Source: Bacteroidota bacterium (lineage in GTDB: Bacteria; Bacteroidota; Bacteroidia; Bacteroidales; Dysgonomonadaceae). Taken from it: a stretch of 38,480 nucleotides of DNA. The position numbers and the translations under genes are program-made. A model generated the notes under the pieces. That model was not told the origin of the DNA and searched no databases. It saw only the letters and a program-made list of their open reading frames with translations. How positions within the stretch are numbered: the stretch's first letter is position 1; every line of letters starts with the position of its first letter. This document shows positions 26,211 through 34,142 of this stretch, piece after piece. The DNA lies in contig JAEZZZ010000084.1 of NCBI GenBank assembly GCA_023418255.1, positions 1 to 38,480 on the forward strand, given 5' to 3'.

Positions 26211-26253
26211 ATTCTCTTTGCTCTAATGCGTTTTTATTTTTTTTCCTTGTTTA

Positions 26254-27507
26254 TCACTCTTGCCGCATCGCCTCGATGGGTTTTATTTTTACCGCTTTTT
26301 TTGCCGGAAGATAGCCGGCAATAATGCCCGCGACAATCAAGATGAGTGTTGCCATGATGGCATAATTGAGTCCGATAACGGGGTCTTTGAAAACCGCCAT
26401 TTGCATTTCGTCGCCACCGGCTTTTGCCGATTGGTCTATCGCAAAACTGATGATTTCCGTCAGTCCCATGCCAACCATCATTCCTATATATCCAAAAATC
26501 GATGTAATGATAAGCGACTCTAAAATAATGCTTTTGAGGATTGACCTCGGCGGAGCCCCCAACGCTTTTCGGATGCCTATTTCACGCGTTCGTTCTTTTA
26601 CCGAAACCAACATGATGTTACTCACGCCTACAATCCCTGCAATGAGCGTCAAAACCCCGATGATGGTAACAAAAATGGTGATGGCGCTAAAAATCTTTTT
26701 CGTTTCCAAATACTCTTTATTGGTGTTGTTAATCCAGATGGCTTGGTCGTCTTTCGGGTCAAAATTTAGAATTCTGCCCAATTTATTACGCAGCAGTTTA
26801 TTGAACGCGCTGTTTTGTGCTTCTGTCTCCAATCCTTTTACGGTGAATGATATTTTTTCGAATTTTTTGTGTGGATTCAGGATGATTTGTGCCGTTGTAA
26901 ACGGGATATATGTTTTGGCACCGCTCCAATCGAGTGCTTTTGTATTGATGCCGATAACTCGCAACATCACATCGCCCACTTTTACATATTTACCGATGGG
27001 ATTTTCATCTTTAAATAGCGCTGTGGCAACTTTTTTGTCGAGAACGATTACCTTTGTCTTATTCTTCACGTCCTGATTGTTGATAAATCTTCCGTTTCCG
27101 GCTTCTATCTTCAACTTTTCGATTTTGCCGTATGCTTCAGTGGTGCCCATAACCGTGTAGCTGCCATATTCTTTGCCGTATGAAATATTTTTTGTCGCTT
27201 GCACTTGCGGTGTAATTAAATCGCTTTCTCGCAGTTGCTTCAAAACCTCTACTTCTTGCTCTGTGAAAGCAATGCGACGTCCTTTTTTCAGTCCTTTGTA
27301 GGTTTCAGAAGTATAGCCGGAGTGCAGCCGAATTTGATTGACGGCTCTTGATTGCATGTTTTCTGTTACGGCATTTTTCAATCCATTGCCGGCACCTAAC
27401 AATACAACCAAAATAAAGATTCCCCACGAAATAGAAAACCCGGTAAGGATGGTTCGCAGTCGATTCTTTTTGAGTGTTTCAAATATTTCTCGTAGTTGCT
27501 CAATCAT
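26254..27507 (-). CDS. MacB-like ABC transporter permease (FtsX domain), first copy
   Basis: A 417-residue permease with the same plan as its neighbour: helix near residues 18-40, periplasmic MacB_PCD-like domain, three C-terminal helices. The motif ERTREIGIRKALGAPPRSILK and the end KPIEAMRQE parallel those of the other copy, so a tandem duplication is likely. The two proteins have diverged widely in the periplasmic part. It starts 35 bp after the ATPase gene in the operon. Confidence 0.92.
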   Translation of the reverse strand: MIEQLREIFETLKKNRLRTILTGFSISWGIFILVVLLGAGNGLKNAVTENMQSRAVNQIRLHSGYTSETYKGLKKGRRIAFTEQEVEVLKQLRESDLITPQVQATKNISYGKEYGSYTVMGTTEAYGKIEKLKIEAGNGRFINNQDVKNKTKVIVLDKKVATALFKDENPIGKYVKVGDVMLRVIGINTKALDWSGAKTYIPFTTAQIILNPHKKFEKISFTVKGLETEAQNSAFNKLLRNKLGRILNFDPKDDQAIWINNTNKEYLETKKIFSAITIFVTIIGVLTLIAGIVGVSNIMLVSVKERTREIGIRKALGAPPRSILKSIILESLIITSIFGYIGMMVGMGLTEIISFAIDQSAKAGGDEMQMAVFKDPVIGLNYAIMATLILIVAGIIAGYLPAKKAVKIKPIEAMRQE

Positions 27508-27542
27508 TTTTTATTGCCTCTGATGTTTGGTGTTTTCGTTTT

Positions 27543-28214
27543 TTATAATCCATTACGTTCAATCATGCCATCTTTTAGGCGAATGACGCGGTTGGTGGCA
27601 TCGGCAACCGATTGCTCGTGTGTGACGATGATGGTGGTAATTCCCGTGTTGTTGAGCTCGGTCAATACATTCATCACCTCTTTTGTGGTTTGGCTGTCAA
27701 GTGCTCCGGTAGGCTCGTCGGCAAGGATGATTTTAGGATTCGAAATCATGGCGCGTGCTATGGCGACGCGTTGTTTTTGTCCTCCCGACAGTTCGTTAGG
27801 CATATGGTGCGCCCACTCTTTCAATCCCATTTTGTCCAGATGCTCCATGGCAATCAGGTTGCGTTTTTTGCGCCCAATTTTTTTGTAATAGAGAGGAAGT
27901 GCCACATTTTCCAGTGCATTCTTGAAGTTGATGAGATTGAACGATTGAAATACAAAGCCAATCATCTCGTTGCGCAAATATGCCGCTTGTTTTTCGCTCA
28001 AATCGCGAATTAATTTTCCGTTTAGGTGATATGTACCTGCGTCATGTGTGTCGAGAATGCCTAAAATGTTCAACAGCGTCGATTTTCCGGAACCCGACGC
28101 TCCCATGATGGAAACATATTCGCCCTCGCGAATCTCCAAGTCAATGCCTTTAAGAACATGCAGCGAAATGGCGCCGGTGTTGTAAGACTTATGTAATCCT
28201 TTTAATTCTATCAT
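27543..28214 (-). CDS. ABC transporter ATP-binding protein (MacB/LolD type)
   Basis: A 223-residue ATPase. It has Walker A GASGSGKST (about residues 37-45), the Q-loop FVFQSFNL, the signature LSGGQKQR (about 141), Walker B IILADEPTGALD and the switch His in VTHEQ. It belongs to the LolD/MacB subclass, which moves substrates from the inner membrane or periplasm rather than across the inner membrane. It is the first gene of the five-gene operon, so it pairs with the two permeases downstream. It has a long leader of about 115 bases. Confidence 0.94.
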   Translation of the reverse strand: MIELKGLHKSYNTGAISLHVLKGIDLEIREGEYVSIMGASGSGKSTLLNILGILDTHDAGTYHLNGKLIRDLSEKQAAYLRNEMIGFVFQSFNLINFKNALENVALPLYYKKIGRKKRNLIAMEHLDKMGLKEWAHHMPNELSGGQKQRVAIARAMISNPKIILADEPTGALDSQTTKEVMNVLTELNNTGITTIIVTHEQSVADATNRVIRLKDGMIERNGL

Positions 28215-28234
28215 ATTGTTTGTGTCTTATTGAC

Positions 28235-28258
28235 TTTATCGCGTTTGGTTTTTATCGC
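28235..28258. repeat. Direct repeat in the leader of the efflux operon
   Basis: TTTATCGC occurs at 28235-28242 and 28251-28258, 16 bp apart, between the promoter and the start codon. It could be an operator or RNA element; two short copies may also be chance. Confidence 0.25.
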
Positions 28259-28335
28259 CTCTTTTTATGCCAGCGTATCTATTTGACGTGCTGTCGTTCT
28301 ATTTTGTTAGAATTTTTTTCTGTTTTTTAATGTGA

Positions 28336-28367
28336 CAAAGGTATCTGAAAACAATGTACTGTGCAAA
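28336..28367 (-). promoter_or_regulatory. Promoter of the efflux operon
   Basis: The minus strand has TTTG (28367 to 28364) and TACCTTTG (28343 to 28336) with a 20-bp spacer, a full consensus. It lies about 120 bp upstream of the ATPase start. The remaining stretch to 28755 is AT-rich and shows no gene; a 7-bp-stem hairpin at 28685-28713 may mark the 3' end of the trmD transcript. Confidence 0.65.
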
Positions 28368-28755
28368 ACAAAGTAGTGTGTTATAGGCTTTGTTTAACTT
28401 TAAATAACTTTTTATTCTTTGGCTTGTCAGGTGTTTGTGTTGTTACTTTCTGTTTGTTAGATGGTAATTCGATATTTATTGCTTTGGTTTAAAATGTTTT
28501 ATTTTGATTTGTTAACTTTTCATACTCCGCATTTTGTTTAGGATGTCTTGTGTTAGGAAGAAATAGGTTATTTTGTTTCCGTATAGTATTTAGGCTTGAT
28601 TATTGTGTCCTCTCTATAAACTTCAATTGCTAATTGTTACTCTTTTCTCCTCCTTTTGTCCTCAATGGGAAATATACTAATAATTACCACTTAGCCAAAG
28701 TGTTTTAGTGGTATAAACGTAGAGTTGTTGTCTTTTTGAATTAGACTTATTTTAT

Positions 28756-29442
28756 CTATTTCAATAGGTCGGGACGCAGTTTCTTTGTGCGTTCGAAAGC
28801 TTGTTGTATGCGCCATTCTTCTATTTTTTGCTGATGCCCCGACAGTAAAATATCGGGGACTTTCCACCCGTTATATTCTGCCGGTCGTGTGTAGACGGGT
28901 GGTGCCAGCAGATTGTCCTGAAATGAATCGGACAGTGCCGATTGTTCATCGCCAATGCTGCCGGGGATAATTCGCACCACCGCGTCGACAATCATTGCTG
29001 CTGCAAGTTCACCACCGGTGAGCACAAAATCACCTATCGATATTTCGCGTGTAATAAGATGTTCGCGCACACGAAAATCGATACCCTTATAGTGTCCACA
29101 AAGGATAATGATGTTTTGCATTAACGACAATTCGTTGGCAATTGACTGAGTAAACGCTTCGCCATCCGGCGTTGTGAAAATAATTTCGTCGTATTCGCGT
29201 TGTGATTTCAGATGTGAAATCGCTCGGTCGATGGGTTCAATTTGCAATACCATTCCCGCTTCTCCGCCAAAGGGATAATCATCCACGCGCTTGTGTTTGT
29301 TCAGCGTATAGTCGCGTAAATTATGCAAACCGAACTCGACCAAGCCTTTTTGTTGGGCTCGTTTTAAAATAGAATGGCTGAGTGCTCCTTCGATGATTTC
29401 GGGGAGCACTGTGATGATGTCAATATGTGTGGGGTGTTTCAT
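28756..29442 (-). CDS. trmD: tRNA (guanine37-N1) methyltransferase TrmD
   Basis: TrmD methylates G37 next to the anticodon to prevent frameshifting. It is a SPOUT knotted methyltransferase. From the ATG at 29442 the protein has 228 residues and opens HIDIITVLPEI. Motifs are HKRVDDYPFGGEAGMV, ILCGHYKGIDFRV and the knot segment ISIGDFVLTGGELAA, plus the catalytic-site Asp in the D-A-V-V-R run. An alternative start at 29505 would overlap the upstream gene and adds residues not seen in the family. It lies 10 bp after the receptor gene. Confidence 0.96.
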   Translation of the reverse strand: MKHPTHIDIITVLPEIIEGALSHSILKRAQQKGLVEFGLHNLRDYTLNKHKRVDDYPFGGEAGMVLQIEPIDRAISHLKSQREYDEIIFTTPDGEAFTQSIANELSLMQNIIILCGHYKGIDFRVREHLITREISIGDFVLTGGELAAAMIVDAVVRIIPGSIGDEQSALSDSFQDNLLAPPVYTRPAEYNGWKVPDILLSGHQQKIEEWRIQQAFERTKKLRPDLLK

Positions 29443-29452
29443 TGTCGTTTTT

Positions 29453-31861
29453 TTATCGATTTTTTTCGCTTGCTTTGACATCATCATTTTCGATGGTACG
29501 TTCAATCTTTTTTATCGATTTTTTGAGTTCGCCAAATTGATATGAGACACTTATTCCAAACGAACGTGCCGACCTGTAATATATTGATTTTTGATAGAAT
29601 CCTTCTCCTTTGGTTGTTGATTTCAGCTTGATAAATTCGTTGAAGGGATTCTGAACATTTAGACGAATAGCAAGTTTCTTTTTCAACATCTGTTTCATGA
29701 TGTTGAGGCTGTAAAAGTAGAATAGGGAGTTGGTTGTTTGCAACTGTACGGGCGACATAAATGTTCCACCGTCGGCGTTCAAGCGCCAATCCTTGGGCAG
29801 TCGAAATGAGATGCCAGCATACATATTGGTTCCAAATCCACTGTTTTTATAAGATGTGTCGTTTTGATTTTCGATATTTATATAGGAAACACTTCCATTA
29901 AAATTGAGGCTAACTAAACTTGAAGGCATCCAACCGACATATGTGTTAAGCCCAAAGGAATTTCTTTTTCCTATGTTATCGTACGTTGTGTGGGTTACGC
30001 CATCTTGAACAAAACTGTATGAAGTGATGCCATTTTTTGTAAATTCATAATCCAGCGAAGCATTAAGATTCACTTTGCGTGAAAATGAACCGTAATTGAA
30101 GCTGACCCGATGTCTCTGTTCTGATGTCAACGTAGGGTTTCCATAATATATGTTGGTGGGATTTTCATCATGCACGTAAGGATTTAGATGCCAAATACCC
30201 GGGCGCGAAACGCGCATGTCGTAACTTAGTTTCAGTGTGCGCGTCATTGCCGGTTGATACGATAGCGTGATAGAGGGTGTTACATCAAAGAATTTCGATT
30301 GAATGGTCGTGTCTTTTTGACTCATAAAATGTGCCTTTTGGCTGGTATGTTCAGCTCTCAAGCCCATTTTTACGCCTTTGTTTCCACTGCGGTAGGTGTA
30401 GCCGATATAAGCGGCTAATATGTTTTGATTGTGATTCAAATCATTCTTTTTGGATGCATCGTCTACCCATCTTTTTGAAATCGGGTCGTAGTATTTATTC
30501 TCTGTACGGCTCTCGTTCTTACGTAAAATATATTTCATTCCTGTTTCCAAATGATGATTTTGCGCAATTGGATTTACGTAATCAATTTGTCCAGTATGCT
30601 CATTCCCTCCGGCTATGTTCTTATTGCGAAAGTTTAGCATATTAATACCTTGCACTGTAGAATAGTCGTTTTCGTATTCGCTGTTGTTGGGTTGGTGCTC
30701 CATTCTGTATGAAAGTGTCAACATTTCCCCTTTTTTCTTGAAGCTATGCTGATAATCGGCTGAGAGAGTCATATTGCCATAATCTCCGTTAGATTTTGTT
30801 GCCAATTGATAGCTGTAGTTTTGTTTCCCATGCGATGTAACTTCTTGTTTTGACTCTGTTCCAAAATTGCCTCCAAGTATTGAGAAGTTAAAATTGAATA
30901 GGTTGAGTGTATCCGGTTCGTAACTGATACCGGCATTGCTGTAAATGATTTTAGCAAAATTTTTGGCTTGTCCTTCTTGTGTCAGTATGTTTTCGATGTT
31001 TGGCGCAAAATCTTTTCGTTGTGAGCTCAAATCAGCCCAAGGGTCTTTCTGGATGTTATACGAGATATTCCCGGTAAAACCCAATTTTCCATATTTTAAT
31101 GTCAGATAACTATTGGCTCCATATTCGTCTTTACTATTTATTTGTGTTCCGACGGAGCCGCTATATCCGTCATCGGTTTGTTTTTCGGTGACGATGTTGA
31201 TAATGCCCCCAACTCCTTCGGCATCGTATTTGGTGCCCGGTTCTGTTATCACTTCAATGTCTTTGATGTTTGCCGCGGACATTCCTTTCAATACTTGTGA
31301 GGGGTTTTTCGATAGAATATTTGAGCGCTTTCCATTAATGTGTACAATAAAATTAGATGAACCTTTTAGGCTAATTTTGTCATCGCCGTCAACCGATATG
31401 AGCGGAACTTTTCGCAACAAATCAAGAACGTTGGTCGTACGTGCTTCGGGGTCATCTTTCGCGCTGTATGTGATTTTATCAATATCTGCTTTTACCAATG
31501 GCTTTTGCGCTATTACCGTAATGTCACTCAGTTGCGTGGTGCTTTCATTGAGTTCAATCACCCCCATATCAACGTCGTTATTTATCACATCCAGATTGAT
31601 TTGCGCGCGTTCCATACCGATAAAATGAAAGTCAAATATGTAATGTCCGGGGTTTAACGAAACGGTAAAATACCCTTTGTCATCAGCCGCTAAGCGTTTG
31701 ATGGGTTCGCGTTGTATCGACTCCAAATAAATGGAAATGGTTGTGTAAGGCAATGTCTTTTTATCTTTCGATTCAACTATTTTCCCTTCGATTTTGTATG
31801 TTTGGGAAAAAAGTGAAATGGAACATAAAATTCCAATCAAAAGAATAGTTGATTTTTTCAT
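29453..31861 (-). CDS. TonB-dependent-receptor-like outer-membrane beta-barrel protein
   Basis: An 802-residue outer-membrane protein with a signal peptide (MKKSTILLIGILCSISLFS). A CarboxypepD_reg-like domain spans about residues 20-105 (IEGKIVESKDKKTLPYTTIS). A plug-like domain follows at about 115-220 (VLDLLRKVPLISVDGDDKIS and IVHINGKRS, GVGGIINIVTE). A large barrel of the OMP_b-brl_3 type fills the rest, including the YDMRVSRPGIWHLNPYV segment. It lacks a SusD partner, so a siderophore, peptide or other small ligand is as likely as a glycan. No regulator is adjacent. trmD follows in the same direction. Confidence 0.85.
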   Translation of the reverse strand: MKKSTILLIGILCSISLFSQTYKIEGKIVESKDKKTLPYTTISIYLESIQREPIKRLAADDKGYFTVSLNPGHYIFDFHFIGMERAQINLDVINNDVDMGVIELNESTTQLSDITVIAQKPLVKADIDKITYSAKDDPEARTTNVLDLLRKVPLISVDGDDKISLKGSSNFIVHINGKRSNILSKNPSQVLKGMSAANIKDIEVITEPGTKYDAEGVGGIINIVTEKQTDDGYSGSVGTQINSKDEYGANSYLTLKYGKLGFTGNISYNIQKDPWADLSSQRKDFAPNIENILTQEGQAKNFAKIIYSNAGISYEPDTLNLFNFNFSILGGNFGTESKQEVTSHGKQNYSYQLATKSNGDYGNMTLSADYQHSFKKKGEMLTLSYRMEHQPNNSEYENDYSTVQGINMLNFRNKNIAGGNEHTGQIDYVNPIAQNHHLETGMKYILRKNESRTENKYYDPISKRWVDDASKKNDLNHNQNILAAYIGYTYRSGNKGVKMGLRAEHTSQKAHFMSQKDTTIQSKFFDVTPSITLSYQPAMTRTLKLSYDMRVSRPGIWHLNPYVHDENPTNIYYGNPTLTSEQRHRVSFNYGSFSRKVNLNASLDYEFTKNGITSYSFVQDGVTHTTYDNIGKRNSFGLNTYVGWMPSSLVSLNFNGSVSYINIENQNDTSYKNSGFGTNMYAGISFRLPKDWRLNADGGTFMSPVQLQTTNSLFYFYSLNIMKQMLKKKLAIRLNVQNPFNEFIKLKSTTKGEGFYQKSIYYRSARSFGISVSYQFGELKKSIKKIERTIENDDVKASEKNR

Positions 31862-32000
31862 AATCGAATGATCCTTGTTTGTTTATTTTCAGTAGATCCC
31901 TTTTTAGAGATTTACTCATTTGACGCACGGTGGGGGTGTTTTGTTACAGGTTTTTCGTTATAAAAGTAAACTTTGAGACTTTTCTTAGAATTCTCTACAT

Positions 32001-32019
32001 TAAAGAATTGTGTTCTTTA
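32001..32019. repeat. Small hairpin next to the terminator
   Basis: TAAAGAA and TTCTTTA pair around five bases, just outside the strong hairpin at 32023-32054. Confidence 0.35.
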
Positions 32020-32022
32020 TAA

Positions 32023-32054
32023 ATATTCCTTTTGCCGGCGGGCAAAAGGAATAT
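32023..32054 (-). terminator. Strong hairpin terminator after the zinc-ribbon gene
   Basis: ATATTCCTTTTGCC and its exact reverse complement form a 14-bp stem with a 4-base loop (GGCG on the plus strand). It is 27 bp past the zinc-ribbon stop. The T-run on the minus strand is weak, but the stem is the most stable in the window. Confidence 0.6.
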
Positions 32055-32080
32055 AGTAGTTTTCAATCATGAACAGAGAG

Positions 32081-32839
32081 CTATTCTTTGATACCTGCCA
32101 ATTCAGGGTCAATCATGATGCGTCCGCAATATTCACAGACAATCACTTTTTTTCTGAGCTTGATATCCATTTGTCGTTGTGGGGGTATTTTGTTGAAACA
32201 TCCGCCACAAGCTCCACGCTGTATGGGAACAATCCCTAAACCGTTGCGTACGTTTTTGCGGATACGCTTAAAAGCCATCAATAAACGTGGTTCAATGGTG
32301 CGCTCTGTTTTTTTTGCCCTTTCACGAATCTTCTCTTCCTGTGCTTTGGTTTCCGACACGATGTCATCAAGTTCTTTTTTCTTATGATCCAAATCGGCTA
32401 TTTTGTGGTTTAGCAGTTCATTGGCTTCATCGATTTGTTCGTGGAGTTGTTTATTTTTTTCGCTGTATTCGCGAATATATTTTTCTGCCAACTCAATTTC
32501 AAGTGTTTCAAATTCTATCTCTTTCGAGAGATGATCAAACTCTTTGCTGTTGCGCACATTATCGAGCTGTTTTTTATATTTTTCGATTTTGGTTTTGCAT
32601 GTTTCAATTTTACCTTTCTGTTGTTTTGTTTGCTCGTCAATTGTTTTCAATTCCAACTGAAAATTATTGACGCGCGTACCAAGTCCTGCAATTTCATCGT
32701 CCAAATCGGCAACTTCAAGGGGAAGCTCGCCGCGTAGGGTTTTTATTGTGTCAATTTCCGAAAGGTAAGTTTGCATTTTGTAAAGAGCTTTCAGTTTGTC
32801 TTCCACCGAAATGTCTTTCACTGTTTTTTTTCGTGCCAT
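32081..32839 (-). CDS. Coiled-coil protein with C-terminal C4 zinc ribbon
   Basis: A 252-residue protein. Residues 10-180 are highly charged helix with heptad spacing, a long antiparallel coiled coil like those of the zf-RING_7 family. The C-terminal zinc ribbon has CGGC near 210 and CEYC near 235, four cysteines in all. Proteins of this type are widespread in bacteria and poorly understood; binding to nucleic acid or to translation factors has been proposed. It follows nif3 by 128 bp in the same direction, an order I recall as common in Bacteroidota. Confidence 0.9.
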   Translation of the reverse strand: MARKKTVKDISVEDKLKALYKMQTYLSEIDTIKTLRGELPLEVADLDDEIAGLGTRVNNFQLELKTIDEQTKQQKGKIETCKTKIEKYKKQLDNVRNSKEFDHLSKEIEFETLEIELAEKYIREYSEKNKQLHEQIDEANELLNHKIADLDHKKKELDDIVSETKAQEEKIRERAKKTERTIEPRLLMAFKRIRKNVRNGLGIVPIQRGACGGCFNKIPPQRQMDIKLRKKVIVCEYCGRIMIDPELAGIKE

Positions 32840-32967
32840 AGGGTTTTTTATTTTTTGTTTTTTGTTTGATGAATATGTGAATAAAAAAATGCAGTAATCT
32901 CCCTCGATTTTGAGGTACTGTTACCACATGATTTGCGATGAACGGGAACAAGTCATACCGTCTTGTA

Positions 32968-34062
32968 TCACAAATATTTTACGGGATTCGAGTCGAATGC
33001 CGAAATATGTAGCGCAAAGGTAGGAAATTTTTTCGAAATCACGTCAAAAAAGATCTCTTTTGTGCAGATTTCCGACTCATAATGTCCCACTACCGCAAAA
33101 AGAAGGCGTCCTTCCACATCATAAAAATCATTGTATTTTGCTTCACCCGTAATAAATGCATCGGCACCATACGCAACCGCTTGTGGCAGCAAAAATGCGC
33201 CGGCACCTCCGCAAATGGCGACATCGTGTATGTCTTTACCACGTATTTTGGTATGACGAATGAGCGATAAATTAAAAATATCTTTGAGCATATACAAAAA
33301 TTCCTGCTCCGGCATAGGTTCAGGTAAAACTCCAACAACCCCTGTTCCATGTTGTGTCCATTCGTTGGCAATGGGGTAGAAATCAAAAACCGGTTCCTCA
33401 TAAGGATGCACTGCCAGCAAAGCACGTGTAACATCGTTTCTTTTCATGGTCGGAATCACTGTTTCTATTCTTATTTCCGGCTCGGTGTGCAGTGTGTCCA
33501 TTTCGCCACAAAAAGGCTGAGCGCCTTCGCGTGCGCGAAAAGTGCCTTCACCCGAAAGATTATAGCTGCACGAATCATATCTGCCAATATTCCCGGCTCC
33601 TGCATGAAACAACGCGTTGCGCACACTATCGGCATGAGCCGAAGGCACCATGGTAACAAATTTCATCAGTGCGTTTTCTATCGGTTGCAGCACTTTCACA
33701 TGTTGCAGTTCGAGCATGTTTGCTAAATGAAAATTTACTCCATCGCGTGCATTATCGAGATTGGTGTGTGCCGCGTAAATCACCAAATCGTTTTGAATCG
33801 CTTTTATCATGCAGCGTTCCACATAGTTTTTCCCGGTCATCGATTTAAATGGACGAAATGCCAGCGGATGATGCGATATGATAAGGTTGCATCCCAACGA
33901 GATAGCCTCTTCCACAACGTTTTCTGTTACATCGATGCACAAAAGTGCCCCTTTGGCCTCCACATTTACATCGCCCACTTGCACGCCGCTATTGTCGTAA
34001 CTCTCTTGAAGCGGTAGCGGAGCCACTTGCTCTATGGTTTGAAGAATATCTTTTATGCGCAT
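32968..34062 (-). CDS. Nif3-like dinuclear metal-centre protein (YqfO/YbgI family)
   Basis: A 364-residue member of the Nif3 family, which forms hexameric rings with a two-metal centre. Metal-ligand motifs are ISHHPLAF (His 64 and 65), AAHTNLDNA (His near 98) and VGHYESE near the C-terminus. The middle contains the extra CutA1/PII-like insertion (about residues 130-230) found in long Nif3 proteins. The reaction is uncertain; GTP cyclohydrolase-like or hydrolase activity has been suggested for relatives. It is divergent from the PNGase F homologue and starts its transcript with the zinc-ribbon gene. Confidence 0.92.
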   Translation of the reverse strand: MRIKDILQTIEQVAPLPLQESYDNSGVQVGDVNVEAKGALLCIDVTENVVEEAISLGCNLIISHHPLAFRPFKSMTGKNYVERCMIKAIQNDLVIYAAHTNLDNARDGVNFHLANMLELQHVKVLQPIENALMKFVTMVPSAHADSVRNALFHAGAGNIGRYDSCSYNLSGEGTFRAREGAQPFCGEMDTLHTEPEIRIETVIPTMKRNDVTRALLAVHPYEEPVFDFYPIANEWTQHGTGVVGVLPEPMPEQEFLYMLKDIFNLSLIRHTKIRGKDIHDVAICGGAGAFLLPQAVAYGADAFITGEAKYNDFYDVEGRLLFAVVGHYESEICTKEIFFDVISKKFPTFALHISAFDSNPVKYL

Positions 34063-34092
34063 ATTGTTTGTTTAAAGGTGTTGTTTGTTTTA

Positions 34093-34100
34093 CAAATATA
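34093..34100 (-). promoter_or_regulatory. -7 promoter box for nif3 (TATATTTG)
   Basis: The minus strand matches TAnnTTTG, 31 bp upstream of the ATG at 34062. It lies only 3 bp from the oppositely oriented box at 34104-34111. Confidence 0.5.
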
Positions 34101-34103
34101 CAC

Positions 34104-34111
34104 TATTTTTG
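34104..34111 (+). promoter_or_regulatory. -7 promoter box for the PNGase F homologue (TATTTTTG)
   Basis: TATTTTTG matches TAnnTTTG, with a TTTG at 34084-34087 (16-bp spacer) or GTTG at 34080-34083 (20 bp) as -33 candidates. It is 32 bp before the ATG at 34143. Confidence 0.5.
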
Positions 34112-34142
34112 TGAACTATCACTCATTTAATTTTATAAACAG

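Noticed and set aside
26366..27076. Long plus-strand ORF (236 codons) opposite the first permease
   Set aside because: It lies antisense to a well-supported FtsX permease and its translation has no recognisable domain.
28215..28755. 541-bp gap searched for a small RNA, riboswitch or hidden gene
   Set aside because: Apart from the efflux promoter, the leader repeat and a weak hairpin, both strands are AT-rich with many stops and no known RNA fold.
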